64,000 bases of DNA from Lepas anatifera (lineage: Eukaryota > Arthropoda > Thecostraca > Lepadidae). Positions 1-10,139 of the stretch are shown here, in pieces. Numbering within the stretch: position 1 is the first letter of the stretch; every line of letters starts with the position of its first letter. The stretch is taken from the NCBI GenBank assembly GCA_034440635.1, contig JAOTON010001270.1:1-64000 (forward strand). The letters are read 5' to 3'. The notes beneath the pieces were generated by a model that was given only the letters and a program-made list of their open reading frames with translations, did not search any database and was not told where the DNA came from. A program made the position numbers and the translations under genes.

Positions 1-218
1 CTGAAGAGCAGGACAGCTGGATTCCCCACGTCGACTTTAGTCTATCCCAAAGATATTGATTATCCGTTTTAACGCGTCCATCCACAGTATAATACAATAA
101 GGTATATCCGTGTTATGGACTACAGTCGGAACAGCGATGTAATTAGGTCGGCAACGGAAAACTGGAACTCATCAGACACGGCACGCCGCGTCCAGACACC
201 TATCTGTGTACGATTCTA

Positions 219-281
219 CCAGCCCTCAGGATTATATTTCCAAAGGATCAGCAGCAAGTACCGGGAGGTGGGCTGCTGCCT
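219..281 (-). CDS. Possible last exon of integrase-like gene
   Basis: After cggcag the phase-0 frame reads RQQPTSRYLLLILWKYNPEG and then reaches a stop at 218-216 (a GTAGAA donor one base earlier is an alternative). RYLLLILWKYN resembles the late integrase-core helix (pattern 'yLplvlfaYN'). This is the weakest exon of the model. Confidence 0.25.
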
Positions 282-370
282 CTGCCGCAGATAGCCTGTA
301 CCGCACCCCAGGCCTGAGTAGGAGATGGCCTCCCTCCTCACTGGCACCGGGGTGACGGCCGAGTACTCAC

Positions 371-482
371 TGGCCCAGGTACAGTCCCAAGAGGACTCCT
401 ACAGTGTGAGGGCGGCTGCTCAGAGCTGGGCTGCTCCAGCTTCTCGAAAATCTGCTGTATCTGCTCAAACAGCGCCATGCCC
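371..482 (-). CDS. Probable 3'-ward exon of integrase-like gene
   Basis: Bounded by acceptor cactgtgcccgcag|GGGC and donor GGGCCA|GTGAGT. The frame begins GMALFEQIQQIFEKLEQPSS and stays open to the donor. It resembles the integrase helix after the SDQG motif (pattern 'NelFxxlCxxlgI'). Its entry phase does not match the exit of the 1553 exon, so another exon probably lies between 490 and 1550; I could not find it. Confidence 0.4.
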
Positions 483-3400
483 CTGCGGGCACAGTGAAGG
501 TGTTGCTATTTCTCAGAAGTGGAAGAGAGAACAAATGGTTACGCCCGAGAAAACAACTACCAGCAACTCAAACCGAAAAAATACAACAGGTAAGAAATAA
601 CAACTCGGAACATCAGCAAAAAATTATCGGTCATGTATTGCAAATCTTACAATCCTATCCAGCCTACTGGTGAGCAAAAACACGACGGCTTTCCGGAATT
701 CCCACCACTGAAAGAAAAATTTACCTGTCGAACAGCAAACCGCTTAAACTGAACAGGGCCATTCAAGAGGCTCGTTATAGCGGCAGCGTAAAAGAACCAA
801 ACAGGAGGATTTCAAACCAGTAAAACATTTCCTACAGATCGTATGTTTGAGCACCATTTGTTCTAACGCGACACACGATATAAACGCGAAAACATATTGC
901 TGATTATTAATCCCACCCGGGTTATTCAAGCGTCGACTCCGACGCAAAAGGTTACAGAGTCTCGGAGCAACATAATATTTTGGTAGCTCAGCGCGCCTTA
1001 CAGTCTGCGTGTCACGCCCGGGACCTGGTGACAATCCACGGATGGAATTAGAGTCATATACAGCATCTTTGGCGGCACATTCACTTTACGTATCTAACGT
1101 CACCTCTGTTGCGGCTCACAACATGCGCCTGACCGAGCGAGCACACGAGTAATGACCCCTCATTTTCGTTAAAAAGGCGCTGGGAAGACGCACATTACAG
1201 TTTCGGATGGGATTCCATCCCGGGTGTAACACTCTTCCACTTCCTCAGCTCTGCAGGCGCTGTCATGTAAGCAAAATGGGTTATTGTTGTATCAGCCTGA
1301 AAGTAGGTGCCGCCCTGGAACTTGAACATAAAAACCCTTTGCAAACAAAGGTTTATCACGGGAAATTTATAAACAGAGGAAGCTGGCAGGTTACATATCA
1401 AGACTTTCTTCCTTTCCGAAATGCATCCTTATATATTTTTCCCTATAGGAGTTGTAGAAACTTAAAACGTGCTAGAGCCAATTTCTGCTCCAAAACCCCG
1501 TAGATCGAAAGTTCCGATTAAACTCCGGTCACTACCATCAACCCCTACTCACCTGTCCTGCATCTCCCTCGAACCTTGCTGTTCCGGAGACGCTCGCACC
1601 AGGCGCACTGCGCGAACCCCAGGGTGCAGAAGGCGCGGAAGATGAAGTCGGCCAGCCGGACACAGTTGCCGCTCTCCGAAACCGGGAAAGGCGCTCGATC
1701 CAGCGCGAGACCGGGATCCACCAGACCCAGCAGGTACTGGTTACCGCTCTCAGTCTCCCGGGTACGGCCCGTACACACACGCTCCACCCACCTGCCGGCA
1801 CGGGGAGTGAAGGTAGATACGGCCTGTACACACACGCCTCCCACCCATGCCGGCACGGGAGTGAGGGTAAGGGCACGGCCCGTACACTACTACGCCTCCA
1901 CCTGCGGGCACGGGGGCTGAGGGGTAGGGATTACGGCCCGTACACACACGCCTCCACCTGCGGGCACGGGGCTGGAAGGGGTAGGAGTACGGCCTGCACA
2001 CACACGCCTCCACCTACCGGCACAGGGGGTAAGGGTAGGGTGCACGGCCCGTACACACACGCCTCCACCTGCGGTCACGGGGGTAAGGGGGTAGGAAACG
2101 GCCGCCCACACACGCCGTCACCTGTGGGCACGGGGGGTGAAGGTGAAAGGGTACGGCCCGTACACACATTGGTAAAGCGTCCACTTGCAGGGGCTGAACT
2201 GATCACCAATGACTGACCAGTGATTATTTCTGTATTATTGGACCACAAGTTCCGGAAGTGCAGTTAGTGATATTATTATTGTTATTGTTGTTCTGATATT
2301 TTTCTGATATTACTGATGTTCTAGCATATACCGTATCAGATTGTTCTGACCATACCTACGAACAACTAACAAACTTGGCGCTGCGCGGCAAAATTCAAGG
2401 CCTCGAAACCCGTCAGGTCCATTGGGGAACAAAGTTACGTCTGAATTAAGGAAAATGTTTGAACACAACACAAGACGGAGGAAGGAGGCGGTCAGGGTGT
2501 CACATATTTGATTACATTCCACGGACGCTCTCCTCCACTGTCCGCCTCCCTTCCTGACCGACCGCGCGGATGAATACGATGATTTGGTCATGTACTATTT
2601 TCCACAGAGAAGTAAAGAGAGATTCAAAGGGAAAGAGACAATTCCTCTGCACATATAAACTCCAATGTTCGATGCATTTTACGATTGTGTCAGGTATTTT
2701 CGAAATCAAAACCGCCCGCCCTATAAAAGCATCAAGACCCCTCATCCTACCTCCGACACCATGTCGCCCTCCCACCACTCCTCACCTTTGCCACACATCG
2801 GGTGGCGCGGTCCGTCCGGACCTGGGCCTTGGTGACCTCAGAGGAGGCCTGCTGCAGTCGCTCGGACCGTTCGGACCGCTCTGACCTCTCGGCGGCCGCC
2901 GCTGGTCCGGCAGTGAGGTGATCTGTAGCGCCCGGCGGTCTGGAGAGACGCTCCTCCTCGAAACAGGCGCCGCACATGCGCACGTGCTGGGTCAGGTCGT
3001 TGTAGACGCCGCGCCAGTAGTGCTGGATGTGTGTCGCGTACATGCGCTTCACACCAAGGTGGATACCTGCAGAGAGCCGTACTGTGAGTGGGCTGTTTAG
3101 AAGATTCGAACATGTGTCGCCATATTCGATATCCACGCAGCTCGAACCAGCACCCACTTTGCCGTTAAATTCATTAGCCCATCTGTCATTGTAAAACGAA
3201 GGATCATGTAATTCGTTAAGGTTTGTATGCTAGAAAATAAGGCACCTGGCCCCTGTCCACGCCGCGTGGGTTTTTCTGCTTCGCACCGGCTCGCGGTGGC
3301 TGGTAGCCAATCGGGGTATCGTACCAGTAGCCGTGCGCAAATTTGTTTTATACTAGGCGCAGTGTAGGCATTCAAGAAATGATAATAGTTGCCCTTTGCA

Positions 3401-5539
3401 GGTCCGTATGGTATGGTGTGTTTATTTGTGGAAGGATTTTTTTGTAATAAATTACTGCGCGTGTTTTTTTTTAAACAGCACGTGTTTCCAATTAATGGCC
3501 TGAAAATTGTGTTTTGAATGGCTATTACGCCACTCCAGATCGCGGAGGGCGGAGGCTGTTGTGTTCATCGGCCTGATCAGCGGACAGCAGAGACCGTGGA
3601 CAGGCCCACGGACAAAAGCCACACACGTCGGCCGTTTGGTCGGCGGCGTCTCAGCCGCAGGTCAGTATCGTCCGGGCGCGGCGCGGTTCACCGGCGCGTG
3701 GCGGCACCTGCCTGTTTGCGGCTCCACGTGGACGCGGGCGATGATCTGCCGCTGCCGCTCCTTATCCAGCACGATCTGGCGCGGGTTCCGACTGCCGTAG
3801 TACAGCTCGCCGTCCACCACCTGTCACATACGAGAGTCAACGTCAGCACCTGCCGCATAGGAGAGTGGACGTCGGTATCTGCCGCAGACGAGAGTGGAAG
3901 TCAGGACCTGCCACAGACGAGAGTAACCATCAGTTGGTTACTGAACATGGTGCCATACAGCAGGGACATTATGTGAAGTTACTGCTACATGCTGCTGAGA
4001 CATTCTCCTCCGTCATGGCTGCGTAGGTCTAATGTCATGAACCAGCCTGATGTGAATCCTGACTGTCCTTCCGCAGTTTTAAAGTTACCCCATTTACATA
4101 CAAACGGTACTTGAAAAACTGGAGGGAAATCGAGATGAGTCGCACGCCACACAAATATAAATCACGTTAGCTGAAAGGCAAGACCAGAGTCACTATCACT
4201 GTTTCCAGCATCCCAACTAGCTGTATCGAACTTCCACTTACCGAGTATTCTTTGACTTTCTTCTTGAGACTCTTGACGTTGGCCTCTGACGAGTCCGCCG
4301 TGACTCCGGCCACCAGATATCTGTAGATATCCGCGAAGAACTGCACCTCGGGGTCGTTCTGGTTCTCCTCCGTCATGAATGGAATGTCGAGCTGCAGGGT
4401 GAGGGGAGGGTTCGTCCACCTCCGGCTGCTGCTGCGGGTGGTGCTCCGGCTCGCTCCTGCTGCTCCTCTTCAGCGGCCGACACCGACAGCTCCACACCCA
4501 GCGCGTCCCGGTGGTACGCGTAGTGCCCGCCTGCGGGGAGCAGGGTGAATACGGGGGGAAGCGGCAATGTGGGAGACGACGTGTAAAGGCCGCCAGCCGT
4601 GGAGACGAGGTGAAGACCAGGCAAGCGGCAATGTGGAAGACGAAAAGCGAAAATTACGGGAGATACAATTTATAGTGTTACAGGAGGCTTTGGAGTCTGC
4701 AACCCTTGTCTGTAAGGGAAACCGACCTTGCTTTCAATTTCGGAATGACATAGCTCTGTTTTGTCTTTTCTACAGAATGCATCTTCTGAACAACTACTAG
4801 AAACCACGTCTGGGTTTGTTTTGCCATTCCCCCACCCAGAGCCGCTGGCGCCCTCACCGGTGTCGTCGGGCACTATGGTGACGGCGTGTCCGTCCATGTT
4901 GTGGTACTCGGAGCTCAGCACCTGCAGCACCTCCCCGTCCGCGCTCAGCACGCGCACCACCTGACGGCGAGGAGGTCAGACGTCAACGACGACGGATCTA
5001 CCAAACGCCCGCGTGACACTGGAGTACAACCAGCCGACGCCGACACCGACAGCGATTGCCAGCGAAACAAACCGAGATTGAATAGTAATATGCAAAAACT
5101 TCCTTGCGATGATAACAGTAAGCATACGATAGTACAGAATAGAAGAGCATTACGGCTAAGATACAACATGTACAACGGAGTTTCACAGTGCGCGAACAAC
5201 AGTCACTCGAGCGCACCTTCCAGTCCTTTAAAAAGTCTCGAACCAGGCACTGGAGACTCCCGCAGCAAGAAACATAAATGTGTAATGTGGATCCGATGTA
5301 AGCCCCGCTCATCCCCTCTCCCACACGCAGCAGCCAACCAAGTGTGGGCGCCCGCCCAGCTGCACTCCTCGCCTGACCTGCATGGGCGTCTGTGAGATGT
5401 GGCTCCAGTCGTGGGCCGACTCGTCCACCAGCTGGACGTCCTGGCGTTCAGCGTCCATGGTCAGCTCGTCAGCGTCCACGTGCAGCTCCACCACCGGCGG
5501 CGGCTCCGGCAGCGCCAGCGCGCCGCTGTTCAGCTCCAT
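371..5539 (-). CDS. Spliced host gene with integrase-like C-terminal half (gene-level model)
   Basis: Exons read on the minus strand: 5539-5378, 4960-4858, 4530-4484, 4391-4242, 3820-3712, 3066-2786, 1791(or 1754)-1553, 482-371, perhaps 281-219. The first six junctions are phase-compatible and give about 284 residues. The N-terminal part is acidic and matches no family I know. Exons 4-6 form the pre-HHCC helix and HHCC zinc-binding domain of Ty3/gypsy and GINGER integrases, and the next exon resembles the start of the RNase-H-like integrase core. Introns, a Kozak ATG and GC-rich exons in repeat-rich DNA point to a domesticated integrase gene (compare vertebrate GIN1 and KRBA2-type genes) rather than a live element. 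The core lacks the second catalytic acidic motif, so I infer a DNA- or protein-binding role. Junctions after 1553 do not match in phase, so at least one exon is unidentified or the 3' end is wrong. The gene might also be decaying. Confidence 0.6.
1553..1791 (-). CDS. Integrase-like gene, core-domain exon
   Basis: Ends at a strong donor ACAG|GTGAGT. ESGNQYLLGLVDPGLALDRA followed by PFPVSESGNCVRLADFIF and RAFCTLGFAQCAWCE lines up with integrase-core strands (family pattern GNxYILxxVDxFSRxxxxxPLxxxxAxxVxxxLxxxFxxFGxPxxxxSDQG). The first catalytic Asp (LVD) is present. The SDQG position reads as Cys/Trp-rich, so the second catalytic residue is missing. Two acceptors are possible: ccgtgccggcag|G at 1791 (phase 2) or cccgggag|ACT at 1754 (phase 0, compatible with exon 6). 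Confidence 0.55.
1741..2175. repeat. Minisatellite, unit about 57 bp, 7-8 copies, at a splice acceptor
   Basis: Units begin near 1752, 1820, 1874, 1932, 1990, 2041, 2097 and 2152, each with a cggcccgtacacac block followed by cctccacctgcgggcac. On the minus strand each unit carries a pyrimidine tract plus gcccgcag|gtgg, the same arrangement as the 3' splice site of the adjacent integrase-core exon. Confidence 0.85.
2786..3066 (-). CDS. Integrase-like gene, exon 6 (HHCC zinc finger plus charged tail)
   Basis: Acceptor ggctctctgcag|GTATCC, donor GCAAAG|GTGAGG. IHLGVKRMYATHIQHYWRG, then VYNDLTQHVRMCGAC, is the second half of the integrase zinc-binding domain (family pattern HLGxxKTxxxIxxxYYWPGMxxDVxxxVxxCxxC): second His, then C-x2-C. 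The tail has a short RSE repeat (ERSERSERSER) and a charged, probably helical segment replacing the usual linker to the catalytic core. Exit phase 0. Confidence 0.7.
3712..3820 (-). CDS. Integrase-like gene, exon 5 (first half of HHCC zinc-binding domain)
   Basis: Acceptor gtatgtgacag|GTG, phase 0. It reads VVDGELYYGSRNPRQIVL and continues through DKERQRQIIARVHVEPQT. VVDGELYY and the RxIVxDxxxRxxII..xH pattern are characteristic of the H2C2 integrase zinc-binding domain, and the first metal-binding His is here. The best junction to exon 6 is ACAG|GCAGGT, a GC-AG intron. It restores Q-T-G-I-H-L-G with correct phase. Confidence 0.65.
4242..4391 (-). CDS. Integrase-like gene, exon 4
   Basis: Exactly 50 codons between a classic pyrimidine-rich acceptor (ccctcccctcaccctgcag) and a consensus donor TCG|GTAAGT. 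It includes PFMTEENQNDPEVQFF and ends SLKKKVKEYS, which corresponds to the basic helix just before the zinc-binding domain in gypsy/GINGER integrases (typically a K-rich helix, then 'xxYxVxDGxLYY'). Confidence 0.65.
4484..4530 (-). CDS. Integrase-like gene, exon 3 (short; donor uncertain)
   Basis: A strong acceptor (ctgctccccgcag) opens a frame reading GHYAYHRDALGVELS in phase with exon 2. The same frame continues as a Glu/Gln/Ala-rich stretch until a stop at 4373, but exon 4 is in another frame. A TCG|GTGTCG donor would give a 92-nt intron and restore phase 0. It is a weak donor, so a frameshift or sequencing error is the alternative. Confidence 0.4.
4858..4960 (-). CDS. Integrase-like gene, exon 2
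   Basis: The acceptor is ctcctcgccgtcag|GTG and the donor ACACCG|GTGAGG. It reads VVRVLSADGEVLQVLSSEY followed by HNMDGHAVTIVPDDT, exiting in phase 1 with a G that pairs with GC of exon 3. Hydrophobic/charged alternation suggests beta strands. No family recognised. Confidence 0.6.
5378..5539 (-). CDS. Integrase-like gene, exon 1 (start codon)
   Basis: 54 codons from an ATG in good context (gccATGG) to a donor CAG|GTCAGG. The product starts MELNSGALALPEPPP, is acidic and proline-rich, and ends near SHISQTPMQ. It exits in phase 0, matching exon 2. No known domain. The sequence just upstream, to about 5640, is GC-rich and could be the 5' UTR or promoter. Confidence 0.6.
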
Positions 5540-5639
5540 GGCCGCTCTTCAGCTCCGGTCGGCGCCGGCAGAGGTCACGGCTGCAGCACGGGCAGGAGGC
5601 TGGCGGCGGGACGTGACAGTTAGAGGTGGTCAGCTCATG

Positions 5640-6430
5640 TGTGTAGTTTAGTAAGCCCAAAACTGGACACACGTCTGTCTATTTTGGGTGGTGTTGACAA
5701 GTGCTGCACACTTTCAGGATGCATTCCGCCTCCGAGTAAAAGATAGATTTATTACTGCACACACGTCATGACATCATCCACACAGAAGAGGTGGGGCTTT
5801 AAAAACAAGCAGGGCGCCACAATGAAGCCATTCACATTTTATTAATCCCATGCAGAAGCAGGCAAAAACTCGCACACATACACAGATAACAAATGACAGT
5901 CAATGATACACGCAACTGCCAGACATGCCAGAGTACACACCCAAAACAGGGTGTGAGGAAAAGGACCCTTATATACTTTTGCATCAATTTTTATCACCTT
6001 ACATTGTAGCACTGATATGGCCAATGCTATTTTTTGTATGCTAAAATGTGTAGCATGCTCGAGAGTTTTGAGTAATTTACACAGCAATCTAGCCAGCCCA
6101 ATTATTGTGATTGAAAAATCCCAGATAGCAAAGTAGTACCAGGACACGGGCTTACCTGCATAGAGCAATATTCTGCAATTTTTTCCTATAAAAGGAAAAT
6201 TGCTAGCATATACGATGAGAGTGGCAACGTGTAGTGCAGGGAGGGGGTTCTAAAGTGCCCCCTAAGATCTCAAAACCCAAAAGGTTGGAAAAAGTCGTTG
6301 CTGGTGTAGGGGGTGGTGGTCATCTACAACATACCTAAGTTTTATTGACCAAGGTCAATATCTTCAATGTCGAGAAAAGTATTAAAGCTCAAATATGGGT
6401 CACGCTGACGCCATGGAATAACATATGCCA
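5640..6430. other. Upstream/intergenic sequence of integrase-like gene; nothing definite
   Basis: No supported coding sequence. It lies upstream of the exon with the start codon and may hold its promoter, but I see no clear TATA box or initiator that I would call. Confidence 0.3.
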
Positions 6431-6439
6431 TGTTGAACA

Positions 6440-6600
6440 GGGATGCGGAGCCGAGACAATTTTGGACGGCTCCGGCTCCGGCTCCAGTCCGGGGTTATGA
6501 TTTCGGCTCCGGCTCCGGCTCCGGGTTCAAGTTTCCTAACGGCTCCGGCTCCGGGAAAAATAGTCGGCTCCGACCGGCTCCGGCTCCGGCTCCGGCAATG
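6440..6600. repeat. GGCTCC-rich short element, copy 1
   Basis: Arrays of GGCTCC hexamers. The left end reads ggatgcggagccg, the inverse of the cggctccgcatcc that ends copy 2 near 10,130, and both copies contain tcggctccgaccggctccgg. This fits a small inverted-repeat MITE with a simple-sequence body. Apparent Gly-Ser reading frames across it are a by-product of the repeat. Confidence 0.7.
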
Positions 6601-6915
6601 TACCTATATCCAAAATGTGATCGAAACGTTCTCAAGGGCGTGAAAGCCCATCAGATACAAAGTGACTATGTATTTGTACGAATGAAAAATGGCGACTGGA
6701 TGAACGAACGCTCCTGACCAGATGCCAAAGGCCAGTGAACCTCAAAACTGGACCAACCTACACTGCAGTGCAGTCGTATGGCAAACTGCACTGCACTGTT
6801 ATGGCAAACAGAAATATGGGTCAGACATGCCCGCAAACCCACATAAAAAATTAAAGATACAACGATCAAGTAAAACTTGGACAGCCCGCAAAGAAAAACC
6901 TCGATGAGCTAACAG

Positions 6916-9321
6916 CAGGGTCGTTCAATTTTTTTCAGATTCGAACCCACTTTTTCCCATTATATATTCAATTCTAATTTCAATGAGCCACATTCCAAGC
7001 GTCTACGACAGCGGGAAAGATCGCCTCGACACGGTTAAAGATTTCATGTTTCGGGCGCAATTGGCCACCGGCGTTGCAGTCCCCCCCTTGTTAAATTGGG
7101 ATGAAAGGGGTGCATAACCTACCAGTAAAGACAGCCTGGCATGTGCGTGCGTATAAGAGCGGTAGATGGGATTTAACATGCAGGCATCTACTTGTCAGAT
7201 GTATTTGCAGCGCAATACAAATACATGTTATTCCACAAAGACCTGAAATTAAATTATTCAGCACCCTAGTACTGTAAATCCCGACAGAACAGGAATGCCT
7301 TCCGGAGGCAGAACCTTTCTCTAGTAACTAACGCTGGAGAACGTCGTGTGGCAGATGATTCTCCCTATTCTCCTGCGAACTATTTAAGAGCTCTGGTACT
7401 GATAAAAGAAGATCCTGTTTCATATTTTTACCCTTTAGGTGGCTCACGAAATCTTCCACCAGCTTCACAACACGTTCTGTGGGACCATTCATGACAGTAA
7501 GTTCTGGAATACCTTGGAAACAGGGGAAGCTATACCAGTCACTAGCTTCTCAACGGAGCCATTTCTGGTCAGAATCTTTCAGATTCAGGCGCTCGAATAC
7601 CATCCAGCTTTCAGGAATGAGAAATTGGGAGAGGGGTTGGTATCGAGCCGAGCTCTTCATAGCGTCTGTCGGAAACTTTAGCCTACCTAACTGAAAGGTG
7701 GATGGTTATGCTGTTTAGGCCAGGTACTGCATCACTGCCTTTTTACCTTTAGCATTGTGATTCTTATTTGCTAAGCAGATTATAACTTTCTGGTCACAAA
7801 TAACAGTTACGTTTGCAGATTGACTTCAGCGTCAATATCGGAGTATTATCTCGAATTGCGCAAGCTGGTTTAAGTGTGGCTGTCAAGAGGGGTTGTCTCC
7901 AACAACTGTCTGTTTAGAAGACCCGGAGCTCACCAGCGAGCCATATTATGGAATATAGGACATTTATGACATGAAGTGCGTGCTACTACTGTGTCAGATT
8001 CCGTTCATCATTCCAGAAGATAGTTAAAGACAGAATATTATAATTTTTGGAGTTTAACAACGCATCAACTGCTCCAGGTCATATGTCATCAGAGAAGAGA
8101 GGGAAATAATTAGCTCGGGCTAGAGCAGGGCGCCAGGTTCTGCCTCTGGGTGGGCTCGAACCCACGACACCCAGCACATAATGAATGTCATTGGCCAAGC
8201 CGAGCGCAAGCGCTAACCGACTGAGCCACTAAGAATCCAAAATAGTTCGCGGCTTTCCTTATAAGTGGTTCTAAACCATGCATTTGGGTTCCTCCGTCGT
8301 GGATAGTCATCTTTAGAGCCTTCTATGAGCCTCAAAGCTATCCATAAAATGCAATGCAGTGCTTTCATTAAGTTAATATAGAAATCGCCCTGAATGTGCT
8401 GAAGTCAATTTGTCATCAGCTGTGGTATCTATGCACAGAAAGTTATATTCTGTCGCGCTGGTGAGAACCACCATCGTGGAGGTAAGGAGCCAGTCGCACA
8501 ACAATTGGCCAAAACAGCAAACGATTCACATTTGACTAGGGCAGGCTTAAGTTTCCGATAGAGGCTATGAAGAGCTCTGTAAATGGTCGGTACTAAGCCT
8601 CAGCTAGCTTGTTACTCCTGACAGCTGGCTGGTATTCGATTGCCTGAATCTGAAATATTCTGACCAGAAATGGCTCCGTTGAGAAGCTGGTATAGCTTCC
8701 CCTGTTTCAAGGTATTCCAGAACTTGCTGTCGTGAACGGTCCCACAGAACGTGGAGTGAAGCTGGTGGAAGATTTCGTGAGCCACCTAAAGGATAAAAAT
8801 ATGAAACAGTATCTTCTTTTATCAGTACCAGAGCTCTTAAATAGTTCGCAGAAGAATATGGAGAAGCGCCTGCCTCACGACGTTCTCCAGCGATAGTTAC
8901 TAGAAAAAGGTTCGCCTCCGGAAGGCATTCGTGTTCTGTCGGGATTTAGAGTACAAGGGTGCTGAATCATTTAATTTCAGGTCTTTTTGTGGAATAACAT
9001 GTATTTGTATTGCGCTACATATACATCTGACAAGTAAATGCCTGCATGTTAAATCCCATCTACCGCTCTTATACGCACGCACATGCCACGCTGTCTTTAC
9101 TGGTAGGTTATGCACCCCTTATATTCCAATTTAACAAGGGGAGACTGCAACCCCGGGCGGCCAATAGCGCCCGAAACATGAAATCTTTAACCGTGTCGAG
9201 GCGATCTTTCCCGCTGTCGTAGACGCTTGGAATGTAGCTCATTGAAATCAGAATTGAATATATAATGGCAAAAAGTGGGTTCGAGTCTGAAAAGAAAAAA
9301 AGTTTGTTTGAACGACCCTAA
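6916..9321. mobile_element. Large inverted-repeat (foldback) element
   Basis: About 930-bp arms (6916-7845 and 8392-9321) are reverse complements with moderate divergence. For example, ccaagcgtctacgacagcgg at about 7000 matches the complement at about 9215, and the section at 7439-7560 pairs with 8660-8790. The arms end outside near agggtcgttcaa. The roughly 550-bp loop holds a tRNA-derived SINE. I see no transposase. It could be a foldback transposon or a locally inverted duplication. Confidence 0.8.
8130..8232 (-). mobile_element. tRNA-derived SINE head in the foldback loop
   Basis: On the minus strand an A-box-like tggctcagtcggttagcgc (around 8212-8231) is followed about 50 nt later by a B box ggttcgagccc (8152-8162), the spacing of an internal pol III promoter. 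The region beyond does not fold as a clean acceptor stem, so it is a SINE or tRNA relic rather than a working tRNA gene. Confidence 0.6.
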
Positions 9322-9598
9322 GTTAACAGTGTTCAACATCGAAAAACACATCAGATAGGCTGATGGCATAATTCCTTTTCGAGAAAAATCGGAACCAACC
9401 ACCCCTACTGCCCAGGGCCCAGCAGCTGGCTCGCTCACTATGGGGAGGTGGGAGCAAAGATTTTATTGCTCGACAGACCTAGTGTAAACACCTTTTTTAA
9501 ACAATTTCTTCGGCCTTTGGGGGCCAAAAGATAGTCTGCCCCCTTCCAGGGCTTTGGGTGGGGGGCATGACCGGAATGGCATACCCCTGCGTCTGTCA

Positions 9599-9726
9599 AC
9601 AGGGGCGGATGCAGGCCGACGGTATGGGGTAAATCGTGAAAAACATATGGTTTTAAGAAAATCGCCAAAAATTGGGCAGTTTGGGGGGCAAATGCCTTTT
9701 TGCTCCCCCTCATGGATCCGCCAGTG
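9599..9726. mobile_element. Small hAT-like MITE, copy 1
   Basis: Starts caggggcggatgcagg and ends catggatccgccagtg. The flanks tctgtcaa and tccgtcaa agree at 7 of 8 bases, as in hAT target duplications. The interior (aaatcgtgaaaaacatatgg, then aagaaaatc) recurs at 34,424-34,577, so the two are copies of one family. Confidence 0.75.
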
Positions 9727-9963
9727 TCCGTCAATGCTTTCATTTGTTGCCAATTTCTGTCCATGCTAAATGGCCGGGGCGCATTACTTGCCCGAGAGTG
9801 AGACCGTCTACGGAACACCCTAGTTGCAATATTTCATTAATCTCGATATACATAACATATTGCGAAAATGTAATATTTCAGGTGAATAAAGGTGTTTCCA
9901 TGCGACATCTCACGAGGTAAAATGTGACCATTTCACGTTTGATTTTTGGTAATTTTAGAGCTC

Positions 9964-10135
9964 TTTGGGAGCCGGAGCCGGACCCTTTCTGACGGCTCCG
10001 GCTCCGGCTCCGATCAAAAGTGTTTCGGCGGCTCCGGCTCCGGCTCCGATCAAAAGTGTTTCGGCGGCTCCGGCTCCGGCTCCGGGCAAAATGGTCGGCT
10101 CCGACCGGCTCCGGCTCCGGCTCCGCATCCCCGAT
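9964..10135. repeat. GGCTCC-rich short element, copy 2
   Basis: Two near-identical 36-bp units (gatcaaaagtgtttcggc plus GGCTCC hexamers) and further hexamers, ending cggctccgcatcc. Same family as 6440-6600. Confidence 0.75.
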
Positions 10136-10139
10136 GTTG

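Noticed and set aside
2310..2591. Extra exon of the integrase-like gene with acceptor cttaattcag
   Set aside because: A plausible acceptor, but the entry phase meets a stop or fails to match exon 6, and the product has no integrase pattern.
5382..5651. Ser/Ala-rich plus-strand frames over exon 1
   Set aside because: Antisense shadows of the minus-strand GC-rich exon.
8130..8232. Functional tRNA gene
   Set aside because: A and B boxes are present but there is no matching acceptor stem; better explained as a SINE head.
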